Shown: piece after piece, positions 42,536-51,906 of the stretch
Numbering within the stretch: position 1 is the stretch's first letter
Layout: each line of letters starts with the position of its first letter
Assembly (NCBI RefSeq): GCF_014202425.1
Contig: NZ_JACHGT010000006.1
Span: forward strand, 124,001 to 188,000
From: Phytomonospora endophytica
GTDB lineage: Bacteria > Actinomycetota > Actinomycetes > Mycobacteriales > Micromonosporaceae
Direction of reading: 5' to 3'
DNA length: 64,000 bases
Position numbers and translations under genes: made by a program
The notes under the pieces: generated by a model
Seen by the model: the letters and a program-made list of their open reading frames with translations, nothing else
Told to the model about the DNA's origin: nothing
The model's database searches: none

Positions 42536-43855
42536 ATGAGCAACCTTCCGCCCCTGGCGTCGGGATCCCGCCCACTGTTAGGACACGCCGTCGCGATGTA
42601 CCGCGACGCCTTTCCCCTCATCGAACGCGGTCACCGCGAGCACGGCCGCGTCTTCTCCCTCGACCTGGCCGGGAAACCCGCCGTCGTCCTGCTCGGCAAC
42701 GAGCACGACCGCTGGCTGTTCAAGGAGACCGACAAGCTCTTCTCGATCAGCGAGGGCATGCCCTTCTTCGCCAGGATGTTCGACCCCGACATGTACTTCC
42801 TCGCTCCGCCGGCCGAGTACCAGCGGCAGCGCGAGATCCTGCTGCCGCGCTTCCAGGCGCGGCACCTGGCGAAGTACGTCGACATCATGACCGCCGAGAC
42901 CGAGGCCTGGATCGACGGGCTCGGCGAGTCCGGCGAGTTCGAGATCGTCGACGAGTTCGGGCCGCTGATCATGCGGATCGCCGCGAAGTCCTTCCTCGGT
43001 GAGGATTTCGGCGAGCGCCTCGACACCGACTTCTTCGCCGAGTTCCGCCGCTTCTCGGCCGGGCTCGACGTGATCTTCCCGAGCTGGCTGCCGCTGCCGC
43101 ACTTCATCAAGAGCCGCCGCGCCCGCGCCCGCCTGCACACCGCGCTGGGCAGGCTCGTCGACGAGCGCCGCGAGAACCCGACCGATCCGCCCGACTTCCT
43201 GCAGGCCCTGTCGGCCGCGACGTACAGCGACGGGGAGCCGCTGCCGGAGCGTCTGGTCATCAACATCGTGCTGGGTCTGACCTGGGTCGGGCAGGAGACG
43301 ACGACCGGGCACGCGAGCTGGGCGCTGATCCACCTGCTCCAGCATCCGGGTGAGCTGGCGAAGGTCCGGGCCGAGCAGCGCGATCGGCTGCCCGCCGGGC
43401 CGTTGAGTATCAGCGAGTTCCGGGAACTGCGCTATCTCGACGCGGCACTGCACGAGACCGAGCGTCTGCGGCCGGTCGCGCAGCTGATCGCGCGTGGGGC
43501 GCTGGAGGACATCAAGGTCGACGAGTACGTGATCCCGAAGGGCGCGCGGGTCTTCCTGTCGCCGGCGATCACGCACCGCCTGCCGGAGTTGTTCGACGAG
43601 CCGGAGACGTACGCGCCGCAGCGGTTCATCGACGATCCGAAGTCGGTGCAACTGCTGATCGGGTTCGGCGGGGGAGTGCACCGGTGTCTCGGGGCGCGGT
43701 TCGCGTACCTGGAGATGCAGATCATCGTGACGCTGCTGTTGCGCGCGATGGATCTGGAGTTGGTGGACCCCGACCCGCGCCCGATCGCGGGGCCGGGCAC
43801 GAAGTGGCCGCAGTCGCCGTGCCGCGTGCGGTACACGAGGAGGGGACGAGGCTAG
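42536..43855 (+). CDS. Cytochrome P450
   Basis: A 439-residue P450. The heme-binding signature FGGGVHRCLGARFAYLE gives the axial Cys; the K-helix ExxR is in HETERLR; the I-helix carries WVGQETTTG in place of the usual A/GGxDTT. Sequence resembles the CYP51/CYP120-like bacterial group rather than the macrolide-type. ACGGAGG precedes the ATG. No ferredoxin is adjacent. Natural substrate unknown; the cysteine-rich peptide upstream is one hypothesis, sterol or terpene substrates are another. Confidence 0.93.
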   Translation: MSNLPPLASGSRPLLGHAVAMYRDAFPLIERGHREHGRVFSLDLAGKPAVVLLGNEHDRWLFKETDKLFSISEGMPFFARMFDPDMYFLAPPAEYQRQREILLPRFQARHLAKYVDIMTAETEAWIDGLGESGEFEIVDEFGPLIMRIAAKSFLGEDFGERLDTDFFAEFRRFSAGLDVIFPSWLPLPHFIKSRRARARLHTALGRLVDERRENPTDPPDFLQALSAATYSDGEPLPERLVINIVLGLTWVGQETTTGHASWALIHLLQHPGELAKVRAEQRDRLPAGPLSISEFRELRYLDAALHETERLRPVAQLIARGALEDIKVDEYVIPKGARVFLSPAITHRLPELFDEPETYAPQRFIDDPKSVQLLIGFGGGVHRCLGARFAYLEMQIIVTLLLRAMDLELVDPDPRPIAGPGTKWPQSPCRVRYTRRGRG

Positions 43856-44086
43856 CGCGGAGCACCGGCGAGTCTTCTTGCCTTGACAGAACACCACCCG
43901 AGCCCGCGCGACCGCCGTACCGGCCGCGCGGGCCGGGCCGGGCTCGCCCGGCGAAAGGACCTGCCACCAGGGCGGATCGACTGCCCTGCCGGACACCTCC
44001 GCGGGCGCCGGTTCGGCATATCGTCGTTGTCCCCGATCGGAGAATGACGCTTCTCGATGGTCATTCGCCGGAGAACGAGGCGACCG

Positions 44087-44527
44087 ATGACGTCCGAACA
44101 GTTGGCCCAGATGATCGTCGCCGCACTGGGGCTGGCCGGAACCGTCGTCACGGTCGTCCGTGGTCAGCGCGGTGAGGACAGGTTCAGGCGGAGGGTGCGT
44201 TACGACGTCGAGTTGTACAAGGATCTGCCGGAGGGCAGCGGGGAGAGTGCCGCGAAGTTGCTGCACAGCATCAACGTGCGCTTGGAGCGGATCGCGGAAC
44301 AGGCCGAAAGGCGCCGCCAGCCTCCGGGGATGGCGCTGGTGGTGTTCCTTCTGGTCGCGTTGACGATCGGTGCGGTGGTGATGATCGGGAGCGGTGCCTT
44401 CTTCGTGGCGGTGCTCGTGTTCCCCGTGTTCGTTTTCGTGGCGGGGATGGCCTGGTTCGGTCTCGATGGGATGAGACGAACCAGGGAGGAGCGCGGCCGG
44501 GCCCGGGCACGGCGCGGCGGGGGTTGA
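44087..44527 (+). CDS. Hypothetical membrane protein (146 aa)
   Basis: N-terminal half: hydrophobic segment (MIVAALGLAGTVVTVVRG, in part) then a polar helical linker with LLHSINVRLERIAEQAERRR. C-terminal half: two hydrophobic helices (GMALVVFLLVALTIGAVVMI and FFVAVLVFPVFVFVAGMAWF) and a basic tail. No family recognised. ATG at 44087 with GAGGCG upstream is preferred to ATG at 44057. The stop is the left border of repeat array 2. Confidence 0.68.
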   Translation: MTSEQLAQMIVAALGLAGTVVTVVRGQRGEDRFRRRVRYDVELYKDLPEGSGESAAKLLHSINVRLERIAEQAERRRQPPGMALVVFLLVALTIGAVVMIGSGAFFVAVLVFPVFVFVAGMAWFGLDGMRRTREERGRARARRGGG

Positions 44528-45705
44528 GCGGGTGGGGCGACGGTGCCGGGGCTGGCCATGCGAGCGAGCTCGCTTCCCTCGCAAGGCCAGCCCCCAGACC
44601 GGGAACCCGCCCGCAACTGTCCCGCCGGGGGCGAGTCTCGCCCGCCTACGCCGGGGCCGCCCGCAGCTGTCCGGCCAGGGACGGGTCTCGCTCCGCTCGT
44701 CCGCCCAGGCTGGGACGCGGCCATAGCCGATCCGCCCGCACGAGTCTCGCTTCGCTCGCCCACGCGGGCCGGGAACCCGGCCGCGTTTCCGCGCCCAGGC
44801 CGGGGACCCGGCACCGGCGGCGGGCCGCAGCCCGATCCCATACCCGCAAGGCGGTTTCGTTCGCGCCGCCCAAACAAGCACAGGCTCTTCAAGCTCACCC
44901 ACCAAGACCGGGAACCCAAGACACCGGCCCGTCAAGCGTGGGTCTCGCTTCGCTCACCCACACAGGCCGGCATTCCCAGGCGCGGCCCCGTGAGCGTGAG
45001 TCTCGCTTCGCTCGCCCACGCGGGCCGGGAACCCGGCGGCGTTTCTGCGCCCAGGCCGGGGACCCGGCACCGGCGGCGGGCCGAGCCCGATCTCATGCCC
45101 TTCAGGCGGTTTCGTTCGCGCCGCCCAAACAAGCACAGGCCCTTCAAGTTCACCCACCAAGGCGGGGAACCGGGTTTGTTCACCCACCCACGCCGGGAAC
45201 CCGGCCGCAGCGGCCCACCAACGCCGGGAACCCAAGGCGCCGGTCTCGCGAGGGTGAGTCTCGCTTCGCTCGCCCACGCAGGCTGGGAACCCGGCCGCAG
45301 CGGCCCACCAACGCCGGGAACCCAAGACGCCGGTCTCGCGAGGGTGAGTCTCGCTTCGCTCGCCCATGCACGCCGGGTACCCGGCCGCAGCGGCCCACCA
45401 ACGCCGGGAATCTAAGACGCCGGTCTCGCGAGCGTGAGTCTCGCTTCGCTCGCCCACGCAGGCTGGGAACCCGGCCGCAGCGGTCCTGCCAAGCGCCAGT
45501 CTCGCTTCGCTCGCCCACGCAGGCCCGGGGGCCGGGCTTGTTCGCCCACCGAGCCCTGGAACCCAAGACCCGGCCCCAAGCGTGAGCACCCGCCCACCCC
45601 GGCTCCCGGCCGCGTTACGCACCCACCCCGGCACCCGCGGCGCCCCGAGCCCGATCCCCACCCCTCAGGCGGTTTCGTTCGCGCCGCCCCAACCGGCACG
45701 GTCCG
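44528..45705 (-). repeat. Repeat array 2 filling a convergent intergenic gap
   Basis: Almost 1.2 kb of repeats occupies the whole gap from the stop of the plus-strand membrane gene to the stop of deoD. It contains three reverse-strand copies (about 44808-44883, 45061-45138, 45632-45700) of the 70-75-base core seen in array 1, recognised by GGCGGTTTCGTTCGCGCCGC and CCCAAACAAGCACAGG, plus many TCTCGCTTCGCTCGCCCACG and CCGGGAACCC elements. Core copies point away from the deoD 3' end, as the array 1 copies point away from the tadA-associated gene. Open frames are present in all phases but look non-coding. Confidence 0.8.
45201..45480. repeat. 90-base tandem repeats inside array 2
   Basis: CCGGCCGCAG recurs at 45201, 45291, 45381 and 45471, defining three near-identical 90-base units. 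Each contains CCCACCAACGCCGGGAA and GCCGGTCTCGCGAG, with only a few substitutions, so the expansion is recent. Because 90 is a multiple of 3, all frames stay open, which makes spurious ORFs. Confidence 0.9.
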
Positions 45706-46416
45706 TTAAACCAGCACCGCTCCGAGCGCGATTTCCACCATGTCGGCGAAGGTCCGTTCCCGTTCTTCGGCGGGTAGGGCTTCTTCGCGGAAGATGTGGT
45801 CGGAGATGGTGCAGATCGTCAGTGCCCTCGCCTTGAACTTCGCGGCGAGTGTGTACAGCGCGGCCGCTTCCATTTCGACGGCGAGGACGCCGTATTCGGC
45901 GGCGCGTTTGTACGTGTCGAGGGAGTCGCCGTAGAACACGTCGCTGGAGAGGATCTGGCCGACGTGGACGGGGGCTCCGTCGCGGTTCGCGGCGAGGTCG
46001 GCGGCGGCGCGGAGGAGGCCGTAGTCGGCGACGGGCGCGTAGTGGAGTTGTCCGGCGAAGCGGTTGGCGTTCATGGAGGAGTCGGTGGCGGCGCCGATGC
46101 CGATGACGACGTCGCGGACGTTGACGTTCTCCTGGATCGATCCGGCGCTGCCGACGCGGACGATGGTCTTGGCACCGTATTCGGCGAGAAGTTCGTGGGT
46201 GTAGATCGACGCCGAGGGCATGCCCATGCCCGAGCCTTGGATCGAGATCCGGTGTCCTTGGTAGGTGCCGGTGTACCCGAACATGTTCCGCACGGTGGAG
46301 TAGCAGACCGCGTCGTCGAGGAAGGTCTCGGCGATCCACTTGGCGCGCAGTGGGTCGCCGGGCATGAGGACGGTCTCTGCGATCTCTCCGGGCTTGGCGC
46401 CGATGTGGTTGCTCAT
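45706..46416 (-). CDS. deoD: Purine-nucleoside phosphorylase
   Basis: A 236-residue hexameric-type (DeoD) phosphorylase that cleaves purine (deoxy)nucleosides to base and (deoxy)ribose-1-phosphate. It closely follows E. coli Deo[38 protein letters not shown] (in part), [22 protein letters not shown] and the TICTISDHI strand with the catalytic Asp. ATG at 46416 matches family N-termini; ATG at 46434 (2 bases after the upstream stop) would add six residues. It is the last gene behind the pseudokinase block and likely shares its transcript. Confidence 0.94.
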   Translation of the reverse strand: MSNHIGAKPGEIAETVLMPGDPLRAKWIAETFLDDAVCYSTVRNMFGYTGTYQGHRISIQGSGMGMPSASIYTHELLAEYGAKTIVRVGSAGSIQENVNVRDVVIGIGAATDSSMNANRFAGQLHYAPVADYGLLRAAADLAANRDGAPVHVGQILSSDVFYGDSLDTYKRAAEYGVLAVEMEAAALYTLAAKFKARALTICTISDHIFREEALPAEERERTFADMVEIALGAVLV

Positions 46417-46436
46417 GTCCGCAGATCTTGCCATCC

Positions 46437-48149
46437 TCAGCCGACGGCCGAAGCCGGAACCCAGCCACAGGAGACCGAGCCGTCGCCGTGGGTGAGGCGG
46501 GCCACGGCCCAGCCGAGATCGGGGTCGACGGTGGTGGCGGTGATGTCGGTGATGTCGCCGTCGATGGTGGGTGCGTCTTCGACGGGCCATACGGTGGCGG
46601 TGGTTCCGGCGGTGACGGGTCGTGGGTTGTCGCCGGGGGCGATGGAGCAGCGGTGGACGGCGCCGAAGGTGGGCGCGGTGGTGACGGGGTAGCCGTCGCG
46701 GACTTCGATGCGCAGTGTCACGGGTTCGAAGTCGCTGTCGACGCCGGCGCAGCCGCCTTCCATGCCGATGCGGGCGAGGCTTTTCACTTCGATCTTCCCG
46801 TCGACGACGACGGGGTCTTCGAAGTAGTCGCCGCAGTGGACGCGGCTGATCACGGAGCCGGGGATCTGGACGGGCCGGCCGTCTTCCCACAGCCAGATCT
46901 GCATCCAGGTCGGTTCGGCGTTCCCACCGTGGGCGACGATCATGGTGACGGCGTCGAGGTCGTTGTCGTCGTCGAGGTCGGCGTAGACGGGGTCGGCGGC
47001 GAGTTCGGTGTAGGAGAGTTCGTCGAAGCGGTCGGCTTCGCCGTCGACGAGGGTGGTCCCGGTGGTGCCGTCGAAGCCGACGTATGTGGCGTTGCCCCAG
47101 TCGAAGGCCTTGATGTCCTCGTTGGGTGGTGCGGGTGGCCGGATTTCGGGTACGGCTTGTCCTCCGCCGCCTTCGAAGGCGTTGACGCCGACGGTGACTC
47201 CGCCCGCGATGACGGCGATTCCGGCGGCGACGGCACCGATCTTCAGGGCGGTGGCGCCGATGAGTCCTTTCGCGGTGGCGGCTTTCGCGCCGGCTCCGGT
47301 GCTCAGCGCCGACAGTGCTCCCGTGGCGCTCTGACCGGCGAGGATCCCGGCGGTGGCGGCGATTCCGGCCGCGGCGGCACCGGCTACGGCGAGGTTGATG
47401 GAGACCACGGCGTCGTTGAGCGGGCGCACGTCGGCGCCCACGTGGACCGCCGGGACGGGCAGCGGCGCGGGGCCTTCGGCCGGGGGCGGCAGTGCGGCGA
47501 GCGCGTCGCGGAGCTGTTCCGCCGTCGGTCGTGCGGTGGGATCGGCGACGGTCGCCGCGCGAAGCAGTGCGGTCAGCGCAGGCGGCACGTCGTAGAGGTC
47601 GGTGAGTTCACCGGGACGTCCGGCCAGTGCTCTGTACACAGTGGACGCGAGCGCCGCGACGTCGGCGGGCTGTCTGGTATCGCTCGGCGCGAAAGGGGTC
47701 GGGGTGCCGGGTGTGCTGGCGAGGCCGGGCGCGCAGGCGTCGAATCCGGCGATCGCGGGGTTTCCGCCGTAGACCACTGTGGACGGACAGATCGCGCCGT
47801 GCGTCAGGCCGCGCGCGTGCGCGGCGGCCAGGCCGCCGGCGAGCGCCGTGGCGACGCGGATCGCTTCGGCGGCACCGAGTGTGCCGACGGTGACCAGGTG
47901 CTCGGCGAGGGTCGGCGCGGCGGCGTCGACGACGAGCAGTGCCCGCCCGTCGGGCGTGCGGCCCGCGTGCCGGATCGTCGCGATCCCGGGATCGCCTGCG
48001 GCGCCGAGTAAAGCGGCGGCCCAGGGATCGAAGGCGGCGGGCGCGGGACGGAGCCCGACGACGCGCAGGACCGGGCCGGGCCCGGTGTAGATCTCGGCGG
48101 TGTCGTCGCGGTAGACGGGAACGGGCTGCACACCGTCTATTGTGCTCAC
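46437..48149 (-). CDS. Membrane pseudokinase receptor-like protein A (570 aa)
   Basis: Residues 1-230 resemble a Ser/Thr-kinase fold without catalytic residues: HRDxKPxN is replaced by HGAICPST (118-125) and DFG by GFD (135-137). An Ala/Gly-rich stretch (248-272, [20 protein letters not shown]) and a hydrophobic helix (303-323) form the membrane part. The C-terminal domain (about 345-570) has the acidic loop DLDDDNDLD (391-399) and ends with [16 protein letters not shown] at 48149 overlaps the stop of protein B by four bases (GTGA). No ATP-binding loop is obvious. Probably a sensor or scaffold; function unknown. Confidence 0.8.
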   Translation of the reverse strand: MSTIDGVQPVPVYRDDTAEIYTGPGPVLRVVGLRPAPAAFDPWAAALLGAAGDPGIATIRHAGRTPDGRALLVVDAAAPTLAEHLVTVGTLGAAEAIRVATALAGGLAAAHARGLTHGAICPSTVVYGGNPAIAGFDACAPGLASTPGTPTPFAPSDTRQPADVAALASTVYRALAGRPGELTDLYDVPPALTALLRAATVADPTARPTAEQLRDALAALPPPAEGPAPLPVPAVHVGADVRPLNDAVVSINLAVAGAAAAGIAATAGILAGQSATGALSALSTGAGAKAATAKGLIGATALKIGAVAAGIAVIAGGVTVGVNAFEGGGGQAVPEIRPPAPPNEDIKAFDWGNATYVGFDGTTGTTLVDGEADRFDELSYTELAADPVYADLDDDNDLDAVTMIVAHGGNAEPTWMQIWLWEDGRPVQIPGSVISRVHCGDYFEDPVVVDGKIEVKSLARIGMEGGCAGVDSDFEPVTLRIEVRDGYPVTTAPTFGAVHRCSIAPGDNPRPVTAGTTATVWPVEDAPTIDGDITDITATTVDPDLGWAVARLTHGDGSVSCGWVPASAVG

Positions 48150-49861
48150 TCGTCGAGCCCGTTGTTGGGCACCCATCCGCAGGAGACCGAGTCGTCGTTG
48201 CGGATCATGCGCACCCGCAACCATGCGACGGGCCGCGTCTCGTCCCAGGTGGTGTAGATGAGTTCGAGTTTCTTGAAGTTGTCGGCGGTGTCGACCGGCG
48301 GCGCCTTCTCGTCGGGCGCGATCCGCGGCTCGTAGTTGACGATCTCCATAAGGGACTCGAACTCCGCCGGGATGCACGAGGCGGCCGCGCCGTGCGGCGA
48401 GACGGTCACCGGATACCCGTCCTCCACGGCGATCTCGACCTTCTCGTCCTGGTATTCCGGTTGAGCGCAGGTCGGCACCGCGATGGCGATGTTGCGGGTG
48501 AGCGTGAAGTGCCCGCCGTTGACGCCGGGGGGCTCGAAGTCGTTGCCGCAGCGTCCCGCGTCGGCCAGCGGATAGGGCAGCTGGACGGCCTTCCCGTCCT
48601 CCCACAGCCAGATGTAGGGCCACTCGAAGATGTTGTTGCCGCCCTCCTGGGCGAGCACGACGAGCGCGTCGAGGTCGTTGTCCCCGTCGGCGTCGGTGTA
48701 GACGATCGGGTCGTCGCCGAGGCGGTAGCCCTCGGTGTTGGTGTCGCCGTCGAAGGGCTTTCCCTTGCCACCGACCAGTTCCGCGGTCGTGCCCTGGACG
48801 GTGTCGGTGAAGGAGACGTTGCCGAAGTCGAACTCCTGGATCGCCGTGACCATCGGCCCCGGCCCGGCCTCGTCCTCGTTGAGGATCGTCACCCCGACCC
48901 CGACACCGGCCGCGATCACCGCCGCCCCGGCGGCGAAGGCACCGATCTTCAGTGCGCTGAGCCCGCCCATGAAACCCTTGGCGGAGGCCACTTTCGCGCC
49001 CCCACCCGAAGCCATCGCCGACAGCGCGCCCGAAGCGCCCTGCCCGACGACGACACCGGCCGCCGCGGCCGCCCCGGCCGCCGCCGCACCCGCGATGGCC
49101 AGGTTGATCGACACCACCGCCTGATTCACCGGCCGCACCGGCGAACCCACCAGCGCCGCCGCGACCGGCACCGCCGGGAGCGTGTTCTCCGTCGCACCGA
49201 TCACCGACAGCGACCCGTAGAGCTGCTGCGCCGTCGGGCGCTGCGCGGGATCGGGCGACATGCCCGCGCGCAACGCCGCCGTCAGCGGCGGCGGCACGTC
49301 GTAGAGTTCCCCGACCAGCCCGCCCGGCTGCCCTCCGAGCGCGGCGTACAGCGTCGCGGCCAGTCCGTACACGTCACCGGCCGGACCCGGAACGCCTTCC
49401 GGCGCGGCGAAACGGCTCGGCGCGGGCGGTTTCGCCATGCCCGGCGCGCACGCGTCGAAACCCGCCAGGCGCACACCGTCGGCGTACACGACCGTCGACG
49501 GGCACACCGCCCCATGCCACAGGCCCGTCGTGTGAACCTGCGCCAGCGCCGAGGCCAGCGCGAGACCCGTCGTGTGCACCTCCGCGACCGGCAGCGGACC
49601 CTGCCCGACCAGCCGCTCGGCGAGCGTCACCCCGGCCGCGTCGACGACCAGCATCGGCCGCCCGTCGGGCTCGCGCGCGGCCTGGAACACCGTCGCCACA
49701 CCGGGAAGCGGCGACACCGACAGCAGCGCCGCCGCCCACGGATCGAAGCGCGACGCGGCCACCGGCTCGGCGCCCACGATCATCACGGCGGGACCCCCGC
49801 CGGGCGCCGCCGCCGGGTACACCGATGCCGTCTCGTCGCGATACATGGGCACGTCGTTCAT
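48146..49861 (-). CDS. Membrane pseudokinase receptor-like protein B (571 aa)
   Basis: Paralogue of A with the same order. The kinase-like domain has HGAVCPST (116-123) and GFDACAPG (134-141) where HRD and DFG should be. [20 protein letters not shown] (242-261) opens the Ala-rich segment, then a hydrophobic helix (about 303-326). The ectodomain holds the acidic loop DADGDNDLD (390-398) and ends [17 protein letters not shown] at 49861 is preceded by a TAGGGT box with a 7-base gap, indicating a leaderless start. Translationally coupled to A. Confidence 0.8.
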   Translation of the reverse strand: MNDVPMYRDETASVYPAAAPGGGPAVMIVGAEPVAASRFDPWAAALLSVSPLPGVATVFQAAREPDGRPMLVVDAAGVTLAERLVGQGPLPVAEVHTTGLALASALAQVHTTGLWHGAVCPSTVVYADGVRLAGFDACAPGMAKPPAPSRFAAPEGVPGPAGDVYGLAATLYAALGGQPGGLVGELYDVPPPLTAALRAGMSPDPAQRPTAQQLYGSLSVIGATENTLPAVPVAAALVGSPVRPVNQAVVSINLAIAGAAAAGAAAAAGVVVGQGASGALSAMASGGGAKVASAKGFMGGLSALKIGAFAAGAAVIAAGVGVGVTILNEDEAGPGPMVTAIQEFDFGNVSFTDTVQGTTAELVGGKGKPFDGDTNTEGYRLGDDPIVYTDADGDNDLDALVVLAQEGGNNIFEWPYIWLWEDGKAVQLPYPLADAGRCGNDFEPPGVNGGHFTLTRNIAIAVPTCAQPEYQDEKVEIAVEDGYPVTVSPHGAAASCIPAEFESLMEIVNYEPRIAPDEKAPPVDTADNFKKLELIYTTWDETRPVAWLRVRMIRNDDSVSCGWVPNNGLDE

Positions 49862-49900
49862 GCCCGAGACCCTATCGACGTGCGGCAAACGCCCCGAAGG

Positions 49901-50902
49901 TCAGCCCGCGACCGCCGACCACGGCACCCAGCCGCAACCCGTGCCGCCGTCGGCCCAGGTGATCACGGCGATCGCGTAACCGTTGTCGATCGTGGTGTCC
50001 GGCGAAGGACGGTGACGCACCTCGACCTTGCTGTACGCGCCCGGCTCGGCCAGCTTCGGCGCGCCCTCGGCGTTGAGCACGACCGGCTCGGCCTTACCCG
50101 TCACGTCGGTCGTCTCCGTCGCGCCCGCCGGGGCGACGCGGCAGCGCGTCGTCGCCGAGTCGTGCTCACCCATCTTCTCCACCGGGAACGATGCCAGCAT
50201 GCCGATGTTCACCGACTCGGTCGCCGGGTCGCCACCGCACACGTTCGCCGTCGAGCGGGTCAGCGCCAGACCGTTCTCACCGGCCGCGATCGTCATGCGC
50301 GCCAAGGGATCGCACGTCCACTGCCAGCTCGCCTCGAAGGCGATCGGCTGCGCGGCCGTGCCGTCCCAGATCCACAGCAGGACCTGCGACCACGGCTTCT
50401 CGCCGTTGATGTCGACCAGGGCGGCCGCGTCGAGATCACCGTCACCGTCGAGGTCGGTGAAGACCGGGTCGCCCGACAGCGCGAAGTCCTCGTACTCACC
50501 GTTCTCGAAGGCGACGAGTTTGCCCTTGACGTAGACGGCGGTGTTCTTGAAGTCGACGGCCTCGATACCGCCCGCGGGCGCGTCGGACTCGCCGGGGCTC
50601 GCCGAGTCGCCGGGCTTGACGGCGCCCGGGTCGCCGTCCTCCTTGTTGAAGTATTCGAGACCGAAGTACACCGAGCCGCCCAGCAGGGCGACCGCGACGA
50701 CGATGATCGCGACGACCGGCCACACCTTGCGCTTCTTCGGCGGTGGCTGGTGGTGGTGCGCGGGAGGGATGGGCGGAAGCGGCGACCAGCCGGACTCGGC
50801 CGGCGGCGGCTGGGGCGGTCCGAAGACGGGCGTCGGCTGCGTCGGGGCGCCCTGGTTCGGGTCCCAGGGCATTCCGCCGGGCGGGGGAGGGGTCACGCTC
50901 AT
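49901..50902 (-). CDS. Kinase-less paralogue with shared ectodomain, protein C (333 aa)
   Basis: Residues 1-58 are a proline-rich cytoplasmic tail (PPPPGGMPWDP, PPIPPAHHHQPPP), followed by one membrane helix (about 60-82, VWPVVAIIVVAVALLGGSVY in part). The rest is the same C-terminal domain as in the pseudokinase proteins: acidic loop DLDGDGDLD near 153, conserved Trp and Cys residues, and the end GTGCGWVPWSAVAG. The kinase-like half is absent. A TAGCCT box ends 6 bases before the ATG (leaderless). It could be a co-receptor or decoy for its neighbours. Confidence 0.8.
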   Translation of the reverse strand: MSVTPPPPGGMPWDPNQGAPTQPTPVFGPPQPPPAESGWSPLPPIPPAHHHQPPPKKRKVWPVVAIIVVAVALLGGSVYFGLEYFNKEDGDPGAVKPGDSASPGESDAPAGGIEAVDFKNTAVYVKGKLVAFENGEYEDFALSGDPVFTDLDGDGDLDAAALVDINGEKPWSQVLLWIWDGTAAQPIAFEASWQWTCDPLARMTIAAGENGLALTRSTANVCGGDPATESVNIGMLASFPVEKMGEHDSATTRCRVAPAGATETTDVTGKAEPVVLNAEGAPKLAEPGAYSKVEVRHRPSPDTTIDNGYAIAVITWADGGTGCGWVPWSAVAG

Positions 50903-51031
50903 GGAGAGAGGCTAGCGCCGCCGGTCAACGGGGGTGCCGCCGGAGAGCCCGGCGTGTCCGCCCACGGTCGTGACGGCGACCACGGGATACCGCCGCGACA
51001 CCGGCCCGGCGGCTCAGGTACCCTCGTCGAC

Positions 51032-51118
51032 GGTGGCGTGTCCGAGTGGCCGAAGGAGCACGCCTCGAAAGCGTGTGACGGTGCAAGCCGTCCGTGGGTT
51101 CAAATCCCACCGCCACCG
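51032..51118 (+). tRNA. tRNA-Ser (anticodon CGA)
   Basis: Acceptor GGTGGCG (51032-51038) pairs with CGCCACC (51111-51117); anticodon arm CACGC-CTCGAAA-GCGTG gives CGA; a long variable arm (TGACGGTGCAAGCCGTC) identifies a class II, serine tRNA; T-loop has TTCAAAT. CCA is encoded at 51119-51121. Confidence 0.96.
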
Positions 51119-51123
51119 CCAAC

Positions 51124-51158
51124 AACGCCGCTCCACCGACAGGTGGGGCGGCGTTTTC
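51124..51158 (+). terminator. Terminator after tRNA-Ser
   Basis: AACGCCGCTCCACC (51124-51137) pairs with GGTGGGGCGGCGTT (51142-51155; one G-T pair) around GACA, then TTTTC. It starts 2 bases after the encoded CCA. Confidence 0.88.
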
Positions 51159-51177
51159 GCTTGGGAGGGCCGCGCTC

Positions 51178-51906
51178 ATGGACACCGGTGCGCTGACCTC
51201 GCTGTTCGCCGGGTCCGGACCGATCCTGCTCGACTTCGACGGGCCGGTCTGCGCGGTCTTCGCCCGCCGCCCGGCGCCCGGGGTCGCTGCACGCCTCGTG
51301 GCCGGGCTCGCCGCCGCCGGGAAGACGGTCCCGGCGCCGGTCGTGAGCACGGGCGACCCCCTCGCGGTCCTGCGATGGGCCGGCACGCTCGGGGAGCCCC
51401 GTGTGACGGAGACCGTCGACGACGCGCTGACCGCCGAGGAGCGCGCCGCCGTGGCGGTCGCCGAACCCACCCCGGGCGCCGCCGGGTTCATCGCGGCCGC
51501 GTGGGAGGCGGGAAGGCGCGTGGCCGTGGTGAGCAACAACGGCCGCCCGGCGATAGACGAGTACCTCGACGCTCACGGACTCGCCGGCGCGATCGCCGTC
51601 GTCGTCGGCCGTGCGCGCGGTCTGCCCGGCGAGATGAAACCGGACCCGCGCCCGCTGCGGCGCGCCCTGGCGGCCCTCGACGCCGAACCTGAACGTGCGT
51701 TCATGATCGGTGACTCGGTCGCCGACGTCGCCGCCGCGCGTGCGGCGGGCGTCCCGGTCGTCGGGTACGCCCGCCGTCCGGAGAAGGCCCGGCGCCTGTC
51801 CGGCGCCGGGGCCGACGCGGTGGTCGCCGACCTCGCGGTCCTCACCGGTCTCCTCAGACCACGACGTCCCAGGGCACCCACCCGCAACCGAGCGTCCCGT
51901 CGGTGA
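51178..51906 (+). CDS. HAD-family phosphatase
   Basis: A 242-residue haloacid-dehalogenase-type hydrolase. Motif I is LLDFDGPV (nucleophile Asp near 19), motif II is VVSNNG, motif III Lys is in EMKPDP, motif IV is MIGDSVADV. The cap domain is inserted after motif I. Similar to phosphoglycolate-phosphatase-like enzymes; substrate unknown. ATG at 51178 has GGGAGG upstream. The last 53 bases overlap the 3' end of protein D on the opposite strand, so this gene and the tRNA-Ser interrupt the pseudokinase block. Confidence 0.88.
   Translation: MDTGALTSLFAGSGPILLDFDGPVCAVFARRPAPGVAARLVAGLAAAGKTVPAPVVSTGDPLAVLRWAGTLGEPRVTETVDDALTAEERAAVAVAEPTPGAAGFIAAAWEAGRRVAVVSNNGRPAIDEYLDAHGLAGAIAVVVGRARGLPGEMKPDPRPLRRALAALDAEPERAFMIGDSVADVAAARAAGVPVVGYARRPEKARRLSGAGADAVVADLAVLTGLLRPRRPRAPTRNRASRR

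Noticed and set aside
44524-45585. Open frames with internal 30-residue repeats in array 2
   Set aside because: All frames are open because of GC-rich repeats and a 90-base period; composition (Arg/Pro/Gly), lack of ribosome sites and array-wide degeneration point to non-coding DNA.
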